Positions 38,801 through 48,390 of a DNA stretch of 64,000 nt are shown here, one piece after another. Position 1 is the stretch's first letter; each line of letters begins with the position of its first letter. Under the pieces are notes generated by a model that saw only the letters and a list, made by a program, of their open reading frames with translations, did not search any database and was not told where the DNA came from. Source of the DNA: Centroberyx gerrardi (taxonomy: Eukaryota; Chordata; Actinopteri; Beryciformes; Berycidae); NCBI RefSeq assembly GCF_048128805.1, contig NC_136000.1, forward strand, positions 16,610,354 through 16,674,353, in the 5' to 3' direction. The translations under genes were made by a program, and so were the position numbers.

Positions 38801-39527
38801 GTGGATACTTATGTTTAAAGTCCCACAAAGTGCTATGAGTGCATACACAGTTTTACCCACTGAGCTACACAGGACCAGCAAGAATCACTTGTTATAATTC
38901 AATTCTGTTTGCTTCTTTGTGCAACTGCCAGTCTGTCTGTGACTCACCTAGCAGCGTGAAGGAGCGGTGGTTGCAATCCCCAGCCAGTAGGTAGCTGCAA
39001 TCTCCAGGAAACTCATATAAAACGCCGTCAAATGTGTGAATGTGGTGCCGTCCGAACAGACTGCATCTCCCAGTCATTCCTGCTACACAAGCTGGACGCA
39101 CACAAAATACACCAATATGCAATTTATAATTAGGAATAGAGCTGACTTCACAACATTGTACACATCACACATTCTACTGGGCTATATGGCAAGGTTTCTT
39201 TTTACAAATGTCAGCAGACATGTGGCAAGAAAGGTAATTATGCTGCTTCCGAGCTGCATACAGTACAATGGCCAAACACAATCTGCTGTCCCCTGATAAG
39301 AGACTCACCTGTCAGATGCAGGAGAACCCAAAGGTCTCGCCAACATCCCCGCATGCACACCTGAAACACACACACACAAGCATGCTCTCCATCACCACCA
39401 TCACCAGTACCATCATCATCTCTAAATCATCATCATGATCCATCTCTAAATCTCTCATACTGAACTGGGTGAGAGTGCTTGGCCTATTTTATAAACTCAT
39501 TTCTCCACTCTGCAGTCCTACCTCCAT
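18212..39527 (-). CDS. vwf: von Willebrand factor, complete gene
   Basis: Secreted multimeric plasma glycoprotein that tethers platelets or thrombocytes to exposed collagen and carries factor VIII; made by endothelium. I joined 53 coding exons; every splice phase agrees and the frame stays open from ATG 39527 to TAG 18212-18214, giving 2849 residues (human 2813). Start: exon 39522-39527 (ATG GAG) splices to 39309-39360, giving a hydrophobic signal peptide; an in-frame ATG at 39354 is an alternative start. Order: D1-D2 propeptide, furin site, D'-D3, A1, A2, A3, D4, C modules, cystine knot. Exon coordinates are given in the domain entries. The gene is compact (21 kb; human about 180 kb). Neighbours ano2 and cd9 match mammalian synteny, which supports orthology. 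One intron has a GC donor. Confidence 0.98.
19006..19092. repeat. (GA)n microsatellite acting as VWF polypyrimidine tract
   Basis: About 43 GA units on the plus strand, i.e. (TC)n in VWF sense, ending five bases before the CCTAG acceptor of exon 18873-19001. Confidence 0.92.
19445..19650. repeat. Interspersed repeat in VWF intron (GATCCCCGAAGG type)
   Basis: Begins ACTGATCCCCGAAGG and contains CTCAAGGACACTTGAGCAGAGCGGATGC then GGGAGTGAACCC. This arrangement is typical of a very common fish interspersed repeat. Related partial blocks occur at 14.55 kb and 20.79 kb. Confidence 0.6.
19676..19800 (+). repeat. Interspersed repeat (TTTATTTATATAGCAC type), copy 1
   Basis: TTCAAGTTTATTTATATAGCACTTT ... 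CCAAAGTGCTTCACAG, a pattern very common in fish genomes. A related diverged copy lies in a cd9 intron at 45.83 kb. Confidence 0.65.
20229..20268. repeat. (GAT)n trinucleotide repeat
   Basis: Twelve to thirteen GAT/TGA units in the VWF intron between exons 20303-20419 and 19908-20006. Confidence 0.9.
20780..20875. repeat. Short interspersed repeat fragment
   Basis: GGACACTTCAGCAGAGCGAATGCC ... TCACCACCCTGCTG repeats the same block order as 19.57-19.64 kb, about 1.2 kb away in another VWF intron. Confidence 0.55.
21663..21708. repeat. (TG)n microsatellite next to a VWF donor
   Basis: TG run ending about five bases from the donor of exon 21713-21862; in gene sense the intron begins GTGAGACACACAC. 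Confidence 0.9.
23238..25342 (-). other. vwf: VWF D4 region exons
   Basis: Exons 25296-25342, 24924-25101, 24457-24698, 24161-24350, 23584-23925, 23238-23476 encode the D4N/VWD4/C8/TIL assembly (residues about 1890-2302). Hallmarks are [26 protein letters not shown], the CGxC-like [16 protein letters not shown] and GVCVDWRS, all of which line up with the human order. The exon 23238-23476 TIL-like part has one extra insert (about 15 residues, near GDWTVARGN) compared with human VWF as I recall it. Confidence 0.92.
25123..25183. repeat. (AC)n microsatellite
   Basis: AC run upstream (gene sense) of the VWF exon at 24924-25101; in gene sense it reads (GT)n before the acceptor. Confidence 0.9.
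25362..25406. repeat. (CAT)n trinucleotide repeat
   Basis: About 15 CAT/ATC units in the VWF intron between exons 25540-25704 and 25296-25342. Confidence 0.9.
25480..25530. repeat. (TG)n microsatellite next to a VWF donor
   Basis: TG run ten bases from the donor of exon 25540-25704. Confidence 0.9.
26046..26098. repeat. (TG)n microsatellite next to a VWF donor
   Basis: Interrupted TG run that lies within about 10 bases of the donor of exon 26105-26248. Confidence 0.9.
26395..26512. repeat. tRNA-like SINE-type fragment in VWF intron
   Basis: AGTCAAGTGGTTAAGTCCCCGC resembles a tRNA A-box region (compare TGGTTAAG in tRNA-Leu/Ser-like SINE heads), followed by a pyrimidine-rich tail. No folded tRNA could be supported. 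Confidence 0.45.
26515..26905. repeat. Fish interspersed repeat with inverted GGAGGTAATAA-type ends
   Basis: Left end has GGGCAAACCTCCGCCAA and right end has TTGGAGTGGAGGTAATAA, near reverse complements. The inner part carries AATTTCATGGAAATCCGTTCATAA and GACAGACAGGCAAACAAAT, strings widely repeated in fish genomes. It fills most of the VWF intron between exons 26947-27051 and 26105-26248. No open reading frame. Confidence 0.65.
27135..28825 (-). other. vwf: VWF A1 and A2 domains on two exons
   Basis: Exon 28516-28825 starts A1 with [14 protein letters not shown]; exon 27135-28296 (1162 nt) completes A1 (closing Cys in DYLCTLG) and encodes all of A2. A1 is the GPIb-alpha binding domain, and its bracketing cysteine pair is present. 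A Pro/Thr-rich linker of about 45 residues joins A1 to A2. A2 begins [10 protein letters not shown], matching the mammalian fold start, but differs at functional sites: LVFLVTENP replaces LVYMVTGNP, the usual vicinal cysteines read Val-Val, and no cysteine is present in A2. In mammals A1-A2 lie on one exon (exon 28); here an intron (28297-28515) splits A1. Confidence 0.95.
28959..32070 (-). other. vwf: VWF D'-D3 exons (factor VIII binding and multimerisation)
   Basis: Exons 31919-32070, 31684-31787, 31466-31604, 31193-31327, 30898-31044, 30567-30707, 30353-30451, 30089-30245, 29209-29376, 28959-29094. The mature chain begins SAPCPPP, just after an R-E-R-R furin motif that spans the 32407/32070 exon junction. 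D' carries a cysteine-rich TIL module (LECARTCQN ... CLCPAG). D3 has its own VCGLCGNFD motif and the C8 and TIL modules. Residues run from about 754 to 1212. In mammals this region binds factor VIII and forms the interchain disulfides. Confidence 0.94.
31127..31190. repeat. (TG)n microsatellite next to a VWF donor
   Basis: TG run touching the donor of exon 31193-31327; in gene sense the intron begins GTAACACACACAC. Confidence 0.9.
35780..35834. repeat. (GA)n microsatellite
   Basis: GA run in the VWF intron between exons 35858-35980 and 35621-35732. Confidence 0.9.
36299..37789. other. Longest VWF intron, no extra exon seen
   Basis: About 1.5 kb between D1-region exons. It holds a CA run beside the left exon and otherwise unique AT-rich sequence. 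No splice-flanked coding block with VWF-like cysteines was found. Confidence 0.6.
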
Positions 39528-39744
39528 GGCTCCAGACCCAGCTAATCCACAGAATTGGCCAGAAAAGGAAAAACAGAATCCACAGCAGAGAAGGGTAAAT
39601 CCAAAGGTTGCACTTTCAGACAGTCAAGCACAGTCAAGGCATGATGATACAATGCAATCTCTTCTGTCAAACATAGGCTGAACGGAGGAAAACACTTGTG
39701 CACACACACACACACACATAGACTCAACCACAGTGGAAGCTCTG

Positions 39745-39751
39745 TTTTATA
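39745..39751 (-). promoter_or_regulatory. TATA box of VWF
   Basis: TATAAAA on the minus strand, about 220 bases upstream of the VWF ATG. With the usual 25-30 base spacing, transcription would start near 39715 and give a 5' UTR of about 190 bases that ends in the ATG GAG exon. Confidence 0.55.
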
Positions 39752-40100
39752 GCACAGGAAAATACTCCCCCCCTGCTATCATAAGTCCTTTGATACCATG
39801 TATGTGTGTGTGTATGTGTATGCGTGTGTTTGTGTGTGCCCCATTGGTCCCTCTACCCCGCCCCTCGCCAGGTTAAGTCCAGAGAGGCAGAGTATTATTC
39901 TGTCCACCACTCTGTGCCCTCCAGACAAACCCCACCACACACACCCTGCAGGACAATACCAGGATATGCCCGCTGATCGCCTGACTGCGTGATTAGTCTA
40001 CACATACGCATGTGTCACAGAGCCAACCCAAACATCTCTTGGGGAAAACACACACTCGCTGGCGATATCTCACGCAATAACACTGCTGCACCGCTGGCAC

Positions 40101-40134
<34 letters not shown>

Positions 40135-40617
40135 TGACTCATCTACATAAATACCCATATCGCATGCACATAAACACAGACGCACACTGGGAACCTGTCT
40201 CCTTCCAGAGTCTCAGGTGTTAATATAGGAAAAGTGAGAGAGAGATTAAAAAGAAATAGCATCCCCTTCACACACACCGAAACACACACACTCACAGTCA
40301 GAATCACAATCTCATGAACATAAACAATCCAACTTGTAGATCTGTAACCTTCGATAGCTGCTGTATTCTGTGGCCTGATAACATAGACATGTCTAGTTTT
40401 CTTTCAAAATATTTAACATACAGTCACTTTAAACTAAAACCAAAGACTGATTTAAACATTGAAGCCCAGGCTGAACACTGGAGTAATCATGGTTAGACTA
40501 AAGGCTTTTCCTCATAGAACAGAGAACAAAATCTACAGCATCCATACAACATTAAATACCTACATTACTAAAACTACAAAAGATTATATTGGAGGTTTGA
40601 ACAATAGGAGGTTGCCC

Positions 40618-40619
<2 letters not shown>

Positions 40620-40669
<50 letters not shown>

Positions 40670-40697
40670 TGTGCGTGCGTGCGTGCGTGTGTGTGTG
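40620..40697. repeat. (GT)n microsatellite
   Basis: GT run followed by GTGC units in the vwf-cd9 spacer. Confidence 0.9.
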
Positions 40698-41032
40698 CTG
40701 GATCCAAGCCGGCCTCTATGGGAACGATGTAGCGAGGACAGGCTCGTGCACCGTGTTCATTCATGTATATTCAATCCGTGAACGCGCTTTCCTTATTCTG
40801 GAAGATTACGTCATCGCACTAGCAGGGTGCTGGGGAACTTGCAACCAGGATAAGCCTATAGCCCACAGAAGAGCATTGTTTAAATGCATTGTTATACCAA
40901 TTTATGTAGGGATGCCGTAGACAGACTGCTGCAGGTTACCTTGGATACAACAGTTTTCCCATATGAAAAAGAACTATAGTCATCCTATAATACATTTTAT
41001 AAGGAGACTGTGCAAATATCACAGCGCCTACA

Positions 41033-41250
41033 TTCCCTATAGGAATATTATAGTGATACAATAAGAGATGTACTCTCAGGTACGATAAGGTTACTATTAA
41101 ATCACTATTGATACAAACCCACTATAAGTCCCTATAGGATTATTATAGTGATGCTATAGGTTATATAATATAAAGCATGACAATGTCATAAAATCACGAC
41201 TGAGTAGGCTACAACAGAAATACAAGTTCCAATAGGAATATTATAGTGAT
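41033..41250 (+). repeat. Three spaced copies of the dispersed AT-rich motif
   Basis: Copies at 41033-41060, 41129-41154 and 41227-41250, all on the plus strand and about 95-100 bases apart, each close to CCTATAGGAATATTATAGTGAT. The 41.0 kb copy is preceded by CTGTGCAAATATCACAGC, which also precedes copies at 17.98 and 63.25 kb. Confidence 0.75.
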
Positions 41251-41299
41251 TTTTAATCAAGGTAATGTTAAAGAAAGGGGAAAGGCAAACGAATTTTTG

Positions 41300-41300
41300 A

Positions 41301-41336
<36 letters not shown>

Positions 41337-41345
41337 AAAAACATA

Positions 41346-41401
<56 letters not shown>

Positions 41402-41411
41402 AAAAGAAAGA
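41300..41411. repeat. (GAAA)n tetranucleotide repeat
   Basis: About 26 GAAA units with one AAACATAA interruption, about 250-350 bases upstream of the cd9 start. Confidence 0.92.
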
Positions 41412-41490
41412 AAAGGAAAGAAATATAAAAATAAAGAGAGGCACATGCTACATGAGGCTTTGCCTTAGCAGTCCGCTATCTCGGTATTGT

Positions 41491-41500
41491 GGGGGCGGAC
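41491..41500 (+). promoter_or_regulatory. GC box in the cd9 promoter
   Basis: GGGGGCGGAC, an Sp1-type GC box, within a locally CG-rich segment about 160 bases upstream of the cd9 ATG. No TATA box was seen. Likely proximal promoter of the upstream cd9 first exon. Confidence 0.5.
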
Positions 41501-41658
41501 CACTACAGGCGCGCACAGCACGAAGCGCGTATCAGTGCCGGCGCGTCGGGGAATAACCTCCCTCTGCATACTGTTATTTAGAAGCTCTATTTCTATTCGA
41601 CCGTCGGTTTGAATAGGTGATAAAAACGAGAAGTGTGGGCTATTGCATAAGTATCGCT

Positions 41659-42507
41659 ATGGCTGCGCTGTCGGGAGGAGAGATGTGCATCAAATACCTG
41701 ATGTTTGCCTTCAACCTGGTATTCTGGGTGAGTTTAAAGAAGCGAGGCTATGGGGAAGTTGTTGTTCTCATGGAAAATTATGTATACATCCTGTCTGTAT
41801 TCTCTCTCTCTCTCTCTCACTCTCTGTGCGTGCGTGCGTGCGTGCGTGTGTGTGTGTGTGTGTGTGTGTGCGTGTGTGTGTGTGTGTGTGCACGCCCGCT
41901 GTGTGTGTATGCGCATTCATGTGTGAGCAGGCCACTATAGTGAATGAAGTAGGCTGTCCCAGATGCAGAATCATGCCGAGACAACCTTACTACACGCTCT
42001 CTCGACTTATTATAAAGACCAGACGATCGGCTACTGGTCACATTATTTTCAGAGGTGTTCTTGGAATGATTTTGCTCACTGGCCACGACTAAATGAGAAG
42101 TGTCCCAATGCGTGCGGAGACCGACCGGGCTGGCAGAATAATCCCCAGTGGCCGAGTGACCCAATTCCACCGCGTTCTCTGGAGTTTGCGCGCACGGCAT
42201 TTTAATAATTGACTTGGGGGAGGGAGACGCTTTATTTGAATCTGTCTGATAGAATAATTAGACTTCTGCCCCGTCACGTGACGTGAAGAGTTGCGCATGT
42301 CAGTGCCTGGGAGCCAGCCACTATGTGTGAATGAATCCTGGATATCCCATGTAGGCTATTTATGTCCTATTGAGCCTGCAGGGTGTGTCTCACCGTGTGA
42401 TCTGTGTGTGTGTGTGCCAGCCTTTATAGATGTCTCTAATTTCTGCAGCTATAGATAGAGCAGTAACCCAATTGGTAACTGTTGATTACAGGGCAGACAG
42501 GGTTTTC

Positions 42508-42548
<41 letters not shown>

Positions 42549-42552
42549 GAGA

Positions 42553-42609
<57 letters not shown>

Positions 42610-43432
42610 TATGTGGCATTGGTATGCTTGTGCAAGAGTGTGCATGTGTAGTTCTGTGTCCCTGCATCCACAGAACACAGTTCACACACCCGGGCTAAAC
42701 CCTGCTCTCAGTCATAACTGCTTCTAGGAGTATAAGACTGGAAAGTACTGTATAGTTATATGAGAGCAGCCTGATTAGATTCAGCAGGTCAACTGAAGCG
42801 AGCATGGTCACACACACAGCTAACTCAATTGCCAGCCACTCAGTCCGAACTCACAAAGCTCCCGACCCCCTTTCATCAATTCAGACACCAATACAGAAGA
42901 TATGCTGCTAGGCGGATAGTTTATGATCAGTCACATGTCAGCGTGCCTCAACAGATCCCTCTGTGCTGCTACTTGCCCGGTTTTAACACACTGTATGCCC
43001 ATATATCCTGCACACACAGGTATGGATGCATACAGGCATGAACAGAGAACAAACGAGACAGACAGACAGGAATGAATCGGCCTAGCACATACACAATAGA
43101 AGTCATCAATTTGAGGAGCAACACTACACTTGGTCTCATTTAGCCCTCGCCACTCCCCTCCCTACCTGTATGATCAGGTGACAATAAAGGTGTGGCGTTG
43201 CAACAGCTTTCTCTTTCTACCACTCTGCTTCTGAAGTCTTTTTTTTTTCACTGACACCATTTTGCTTTCATTTCCTGGAGAGGAGAGGAGTTTGTTACTG
43301 AACGCTCATAGCGTGCATTGTGAACTGAGTCAACATGGCATTGGCTGGGGGAATCAAGTGTGTGAAGTATCTCATGTTTATCTTCAACTTTTTCTTCTGG
43401 GTAGGTGTGCTTTACTTCTTATTTTGTGTGTT

Positions 43433-43505
<73 letters not shown>

Positions 43506-46500
43506 GTGAGGCAAAGGGCCAGTACTGTGGACAAAGAGCGTAGGCTACTTCCTCAACTAGTAGCACTGATTTTTATCTGTGTTTTTTTTTTTTGCTCCAG
43601 TCTAGCATCTCATCCACACACTGGAACATGTATACATAGAGGAGATTATACAGCAGAAAATAAACACAGTAAAATAGAGGGTGGGGAAAGGTCAATCAAA
43701 CATACACATAAAAACTCTCTGAAGTAGATCACCATCTCTCACAGGCTCTCAGGCTAAGTTAATAATTCATTGACCCGTCTATGTGCTGGCCAAGCTAGCG
43801 AGTGTGCGCATGTGTATGCACATTGCGCAATATAACACCATGTGCAAACATTAATTTGTGTGGAGGAGAGATTCTTAATGCCATTTTATCTATATACTGT
43901 GTTGAAACCAGGAAGCTGAATAAGAGAATGGGTCAGTACGCATGTCTGTTGCACAACATGAGAACATGCACGTACATTTATGTGTGGTGCATGGATTCAT
44001 ATGCTACTTTATGTGTGAAGTCTAAACACTAAGAGCCTGAAGGACATATGATGCATAATAAGGGAATGTGTGTGAACATACATAAACATACATACATAAA
44101 CATACATAAAGGAGCAAGCAGGGAACCTTGCTTTCTTTTCTCTCATCCCGCCATCTTCTCTGATGATGAGACTGGTCTTGTTCTCTGGTCTAGTTAGGCT
44201 GTTACATCATCAATAGCACATTCACAGGCATACCATTATTTACACACCCACGTACACAAAGACACACATACACACAAATACACACACATTACATCATACC
44301 CTGCATCCCCCTTGCAGTGTATGTGAAACCACTGGATTGGTAAAAATCAGTGTGGCTGTGGCAGTTAGAAAGCTCTGTTTGCTGCTTCTGTCTCTCTGCT
44401 ATCTGTTGAGTTCTCCTTGCAAACTAAGCCTTGAGAGGCTGAGTGTGATTTTGTCTGGGTTTGTTAGAAATGTGACACTAAGTCATGTTAATGAACTATG
44501 CAGATATGCTTAAATTGTGGTTAAGAGCTTAGCCTGTGATGAGGAAAAACAGAAGTAGCTGTCACGTTATGGCCTATTTAAAGATTTGTGCTGCTGTGGA
44601 CTTGTACACCCAGGCTGTGTACAGTACATTCAATAAATGAACAGAATTAGTGCACTGTATGTGATAATATAATCTATATATGTGTGTGTTTTTGTGTATC
44701 AGCTTGCAGGCACGGCTGTCTTGGCCATAGGCCTGTGGCTCAGATTCGACCCGAAGACCAAAGGCCTGTTTGAAGGATCAGACTCTCCGTATGTCTTTTA
44801 CACAGGTAAGATGCTCTCAGCCTTGATGTCTTGGAGCCTGAAAATTATTTAGAACAACTTCAGTGAGGGATAATTATTCATCATTTAGTAAATATACTTT
44901 AACTGCTACATAAGACATAAGTCTCAGCAAGGATTTGGGTTCATGTGGGCTCAATTTTGTGCAAAACTCAAAATATGCTTGCATATATCTGTGACGCGTG
45001 TGTGTGTGTGTCTGTGTGTGTGTGTGTTTGCTTGTAGGTGTATATATCCTGATAGGAGCTGGAGCACTGATGATGGTGGTGGGCTTTCTGGGATGTTGTG
45101 GAGCCATCCAGGAGTCTCCCTGTATGCTGGGACTGGTTAGTACAACTCTTTATTCTTAATCAACTGTCTCTTCTCACTCTACTCACTTTTCCTGACTAAC
45201 CAACAACATAATTATTTTTCAACACCTTCAAATTCAGAGTTTCATTCTCTCTGAGGCTAGTAATGTCAAGTTTTGCCAGTGTTGTCAGTCAGCAGCACTA
45301 GCTAAGCCTTGGACTTGGGCTGATTATCCCACTTTAGCAAGTGTGGATGGTGGACTGACCTTGGGCTAAGTAAGAAATATGAGATGTCTCTCTTCATCAG
45401 TGTTTACTGAACAGTCTCAAGGCCAGAGAAGAGTCTCTTGTTTGCCTCGCACTTGTTCCCTCCCTCCCTCACTCCCTCCCTGTCTGTCTCTAATCTTCTT
45501 GCACTAAATCTCTCAGGAGGAGGAGTCTATGTTAATTGGGTGCAGCTCCAGTCAAATGACCTTACAGTATTTACACATGCACGCACGCAAGCAAACTTGC
45601 AAAAGACATGCGCACAAGCAAGCATGCATGCAGACACACACACACACACACACACGCACACACACACACACACACAAAGATCCTTAGCTGATATTGATTT
45701 TGTCTATCCCTTGTGCAGTTCTTCTTCTTCCTGCTCATCATATTTGCCATTGAAGTCGCAGCTGGAATCTGGGGATTCTCCAACCAAAGCAAGGTAACTT
45801 ACATAAGAAAGGTAACTGACATTATAATAATAATTGTATTTATCTAGCATCTAATTTTATTTTCAGCAAAGTGCTCTACAGCGACAAGTGAGTAAAACAG
45901 AGGTAGTAAAACAGAGGTAATAAAACCAGTCAAAAGCACACAGTATAAAAATAAAAATAAAAATAAAAGCCAAAAACAATTACAACAAAGCACAATAAAA
46001 AGCAGAGCCAAAGCAGAAAAGAAATAAGAGCAGTAAAAAAAAACACAACTGGTGAGTGAAATAAAAAAAAGGCTTTTCTGTGAAAGAAAGTTTTAAGTAG
46101 GGATTTAAAAGACATTGTGAAAAAGTTGCATTCATCTGCTTCCCAGTGTCTTATTAAAATGTTTCCCTGCTTTGTGGTGTGCTGCAGGTTGTTGATGACA
46201 TCACAACGTTCTACATGGAGACATACAACAACTACAAGTCCACAGGAGATGAGCGGCTGCGCGAGACACTGCGGGTGATTCAAACTGGGGTGAGCCATCT
46301 TTGATCGGAGCTACACCGAGTCATGTAGTTGCTGTGACTCAACTTTGAGCCAAACATGAATCTGATCAAGATAATTTGGCACAAAAGTTATTCCCAGGCT
46401 AATGCGTTCCAGTAGGAAGTGGGTAATTAGTATCTGGCAATGCAGACTGGAGTTTTTTCTCACTGTGAGGTGATGACAGTGAAACATTTCTTCAAAATCA

Positions 46501-47442
46501 GCTCACCACATGAAGCTTATTTAAATTGTCCATATTAAATAAATATTTTTTCCCTAATTGCCAGGATGTCTAGCAATTGTACATTCATTAATTTCAACTT
46601 GAAACACTGTCATTTTGTAGAAAATTAGCGATACATTTTTTCCTTCTTGTAACCCATCTGGTTCTCTAAGAGTGTGTGTATGTGTGTGTGTTTTCAGTTG
46701 AACTGCTGTGGACCGACTGGTACTGTAGTAGACTCTGCCAAAGACACCTGTCCCCAGGGAGACTTGCTTGAGCAGTTCATTACTAAGGTACAGTTACCTT
46801 GCATGCATGTTTAGAAAGGATGCTGACACACTCAAGCACTTAAGCCAAGAGATGCAGAATGAGAAATGATCAGTCAAGACGAGAGACGATCCGAGAGATC
46901 TAACAGATGTCAGACATGCTTCGGCTCCGCGGGGGCAAAGGCAATTGTGTCAACTCCATAATGGTCACACTTGTGTCACACAAGTTTATCAGTCCTCCCT
47001 TTGCAGACTAATTCCCTCACCCTTCTTGCGGTGTTACTATGGCAACAATGGTTTATTGAAGCCTGTGGAAGACTGCATGCTTGTAGCCAGTCTCTTGTGT
47101 GTGCCATAACACATGTTCAGCATGGGTTTAGAGGGAGAAAGAATAAAAGGAATCATGGATTGTGCGTTGCAGAGCTGTCCTGATGCCATCGATGAGGTGT
47201 TTGACTCCAAGCTTCACATCATAGGAGGAGTGGGCATCACCATCGGGGTTGTTATGGTAAGCGTCTGATAGTTAATTGTAACTCACAGAATGTCAACATG
47301 TCTGCTCAGTAAGCTGGAAAGAAAGAGACATGAATTCAGTGAAAAACTAAAGTATCTCTCCCCCTCTCTCTTTCAGGTGTTTGGGATGATCTTCAGCATG
47401 CTCCTGTGCTGCGCCATCAGGAAGTCCCGGGAGGTGGTGTGA
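41659..47442 (+). CDS. cd9: CD9 tetraspanin
   Basis: Four-pass tetraspanin that organises plasma-membrane and exosome microdomains with integrins and immunoglobulin-family partners. Exons: 41659-41727 (or alternative first exon 43335-43400), 44703-44805, 45038-45135, 45719-45793, 46188-46289, 46698-46787, 47173-47256, 47377-47442 (stop TGA). All phases agree; product is 228 residues from the first start and 227 from the second (human CD9 is 228). Signature features: KYLMF at the N-terminus, GLWLRFD after TM1, [12 protein letters not shown] between TM2 and TM3, the large loop with the NCCG motif and paired cysteines (DTC, SCPD), FDSKLHIIG before TM4 and a short [11 protein letters not shown] tail. 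Best match is CD9 rather than CD81 by the tail and loop. Head to head with vwf, as in mammals. Confidence 0.97.
41821..41892. repeat. (GT)n microsatellite in cd9 intron 1
   Basis: GTGC units followed by a GT run, preceded by a short (CT)n. Confidence 0.9.
42512..42607. repeat. Compound (GA)n(GT)n microsatellite
   Basis: GA run then GT run in cd9 intron 1, between the two first exons. Confidence 0.92.
43335..43400 (+). other. cd9: Alternative coding first exon of cd9
   Basis: ATG-initiated 22-codon exon ([15 protein letters not shown]... FFFW) followed by a GTAGGT donor in phase 0, the same phase as the upstream first exon (23 codons, [16 protein letters not shown]...VFW). The two differ mainly before the first membrane helix. 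The ATG sits in a favourable context (AACATGG). It would splice to the same exon 2 at 44703. It could be an alternative promoter product or the relic of a partial tandem duplication. Confidence 0.75.
43424..43502. repeat. Compound (TG)n(AG)n microsatellite
   Basis: Starts 24 bases after the donor of the alternative cd9 first exon. Confidence 0.92.
45632..45677. repeat. (CA)n microsatellite
   Basis: CA run 40 bases before the acceptor of cd9 exon 45719-45793. Confidence 0.9.
45826..46130 (+). repeat. Interspersed repeat (TTTATCTAGCAT type), copy 2
   Basis: Begins TTGTATTTATCTAGCAT, then GCAAAGTGCTCTACAG, an A-rich body and GTTTTAAGTAGGGATTTAAAAGACATTG. The left part parallels 19676-19800 in the VWF intron. 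The whole block fills most of the cd9 intron between exons 45719-45793 and 46188-46289. Confidence 0.6.
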
Positions 47443-48390
47443 TGACGACCCCCACCATCGCACCCCCAAGTCCTTGTTAATGTTGCATGATGTCATTCTC
47501 AGAGTCACATGACTCTCCACTGCCAATAGAAACACTGCTCGGTCAGGGGGGATAAGCTAAGCTAGGCTCGATACAGATATTCCTGATCGTTACATCATAC
47601 ACATCTGCTGAGTTACGTGATGGATGATTTATACATCAGGTGTAACTGTACCGCCCGGCGCTCAGGCCAACCTTCCTGGACTAGATAGATGCGATGTGGT
47701 TGATAGGCCCCACTATAGAATGGGTGTCATCTGTGCTTCAATGGAAATGTAGTACAGAAATGTGTAATTTGTGGTCATTTGATTGAAATTAGTGTTTGTG
47801 AACTGCTAATTATCTCAACAAAAGATCATATTATTGTATTTTAAGCACATTTCTGTCTGTATCACTGCGGGCCACCCACTGGCAAGAAGGGTCATGGTCC
47901 AGGGTCAAAAAAAACAACCACCACCACCACTTCAGCACAATGCAGCAAATAGCCAATGAAATCCTATCATTCCTTCTCTAATAACATTGAAATCAAACCA
48001 TGGTGACTAGTAGCCAATGAAATGTCAGGCTGTGAACTGTGGTCAGTGTGATGTTTCCCAGCTTGGCATTAGAGTAGCATCTTGGTTCCTTCAGTGTAAT
48101 AACACTTGTTCATTTGTTCCTCTCCTTTCTTTCTCTGTCCCCCTATTTGCCCATGCTGAAAACGCCTTCAAGTTTCTGACTTATTTTGTATGTCTTTTTT
48201 TTTCATTTGTAAAAGATTTCTAAACTTAGGTGGTTGTGCGGTACATGCAGTTTGATGAATGATGTAATGTATTTTATAATGTCCTTTTCATCTCACCGAG
48301 ATTGGGTTGATTTATACTGTATGCACTTGTATGTTGCACAGAAACAAAGATGTAAAGAAAGCCAAATAAACCACAGTCTACTAACTCAGT
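47443..48390 (+). other. cd9: cd9 3' UTR
   Basis: Sequence from the TGA to the first AATAAA; no further exon or ORF of note. A typical AT-rich 3' UTR of about 950 bases. Confidence 0.65.
48365..48370 (+). terminator. cd9 poly(A) signal
   Basis: AATAAA, the first plus-strand hexamer found after the stop codon; cleavage is probably about 15-25 bases later. Confidence 0.65.

Larger units (their letters stand above)
32407..39527 (-). other. vwf: VWF signal peptide and D1-D2 propeptide exons
   Basis: Exons 39522-39527, 39309-39360, 38948-39079 (start could be 39082), 38542-38644, 38215-38423, 37790-37911, 36079-36298, 35858-35980, 35621-35732, 35426-35472, 35210-35346, 34886-35024, 33989-34089, 33703-33898, 33406-33621, 32615-32861, 32407-32504. 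D1 (from residue about 20) and D2 each have the CGLC motif (TCGLCGNFN in exon 38215-38423, TCGLCGNYN in exon 33703-33898). In mammals these motifs act as a disulfide isomerase that links D3 domains into multimers, so multimerisation is probably conserved. C8 and TIL modules follow each VWD fold. Confidence 0.95.
39752..41658. other. VWF-CD9 head-to-head intergenic region
   Basis: 1.9 kb between divergently transcribed vwf and cd9. It contains CA/GT microsatellites (40083-40128, 40620-40697), three tandem-like copies of the dispersed CCTATAGGAATATTATAG motif (41033-41250), a (GAAA)n tract (41300-41411) and then a GC-rich segment (41490-41560) in front of cd9. No coding exon was recognised. Confidence 0.7.

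Noticed and set aside
39352-39354. ATG at 39354 as the sole VWF start
   Set aside because: It is in frame and usable, but the upstream exon (ATG GAG, GTAGG donor) joins to the same exon in frame and leaves a longer signal peptide. It is kept as an alternative only.
41246-41446. Lys/Glu and Phe/Ser repeat proteins
   Set aside because: They are translations of the (GAAA)n tract.
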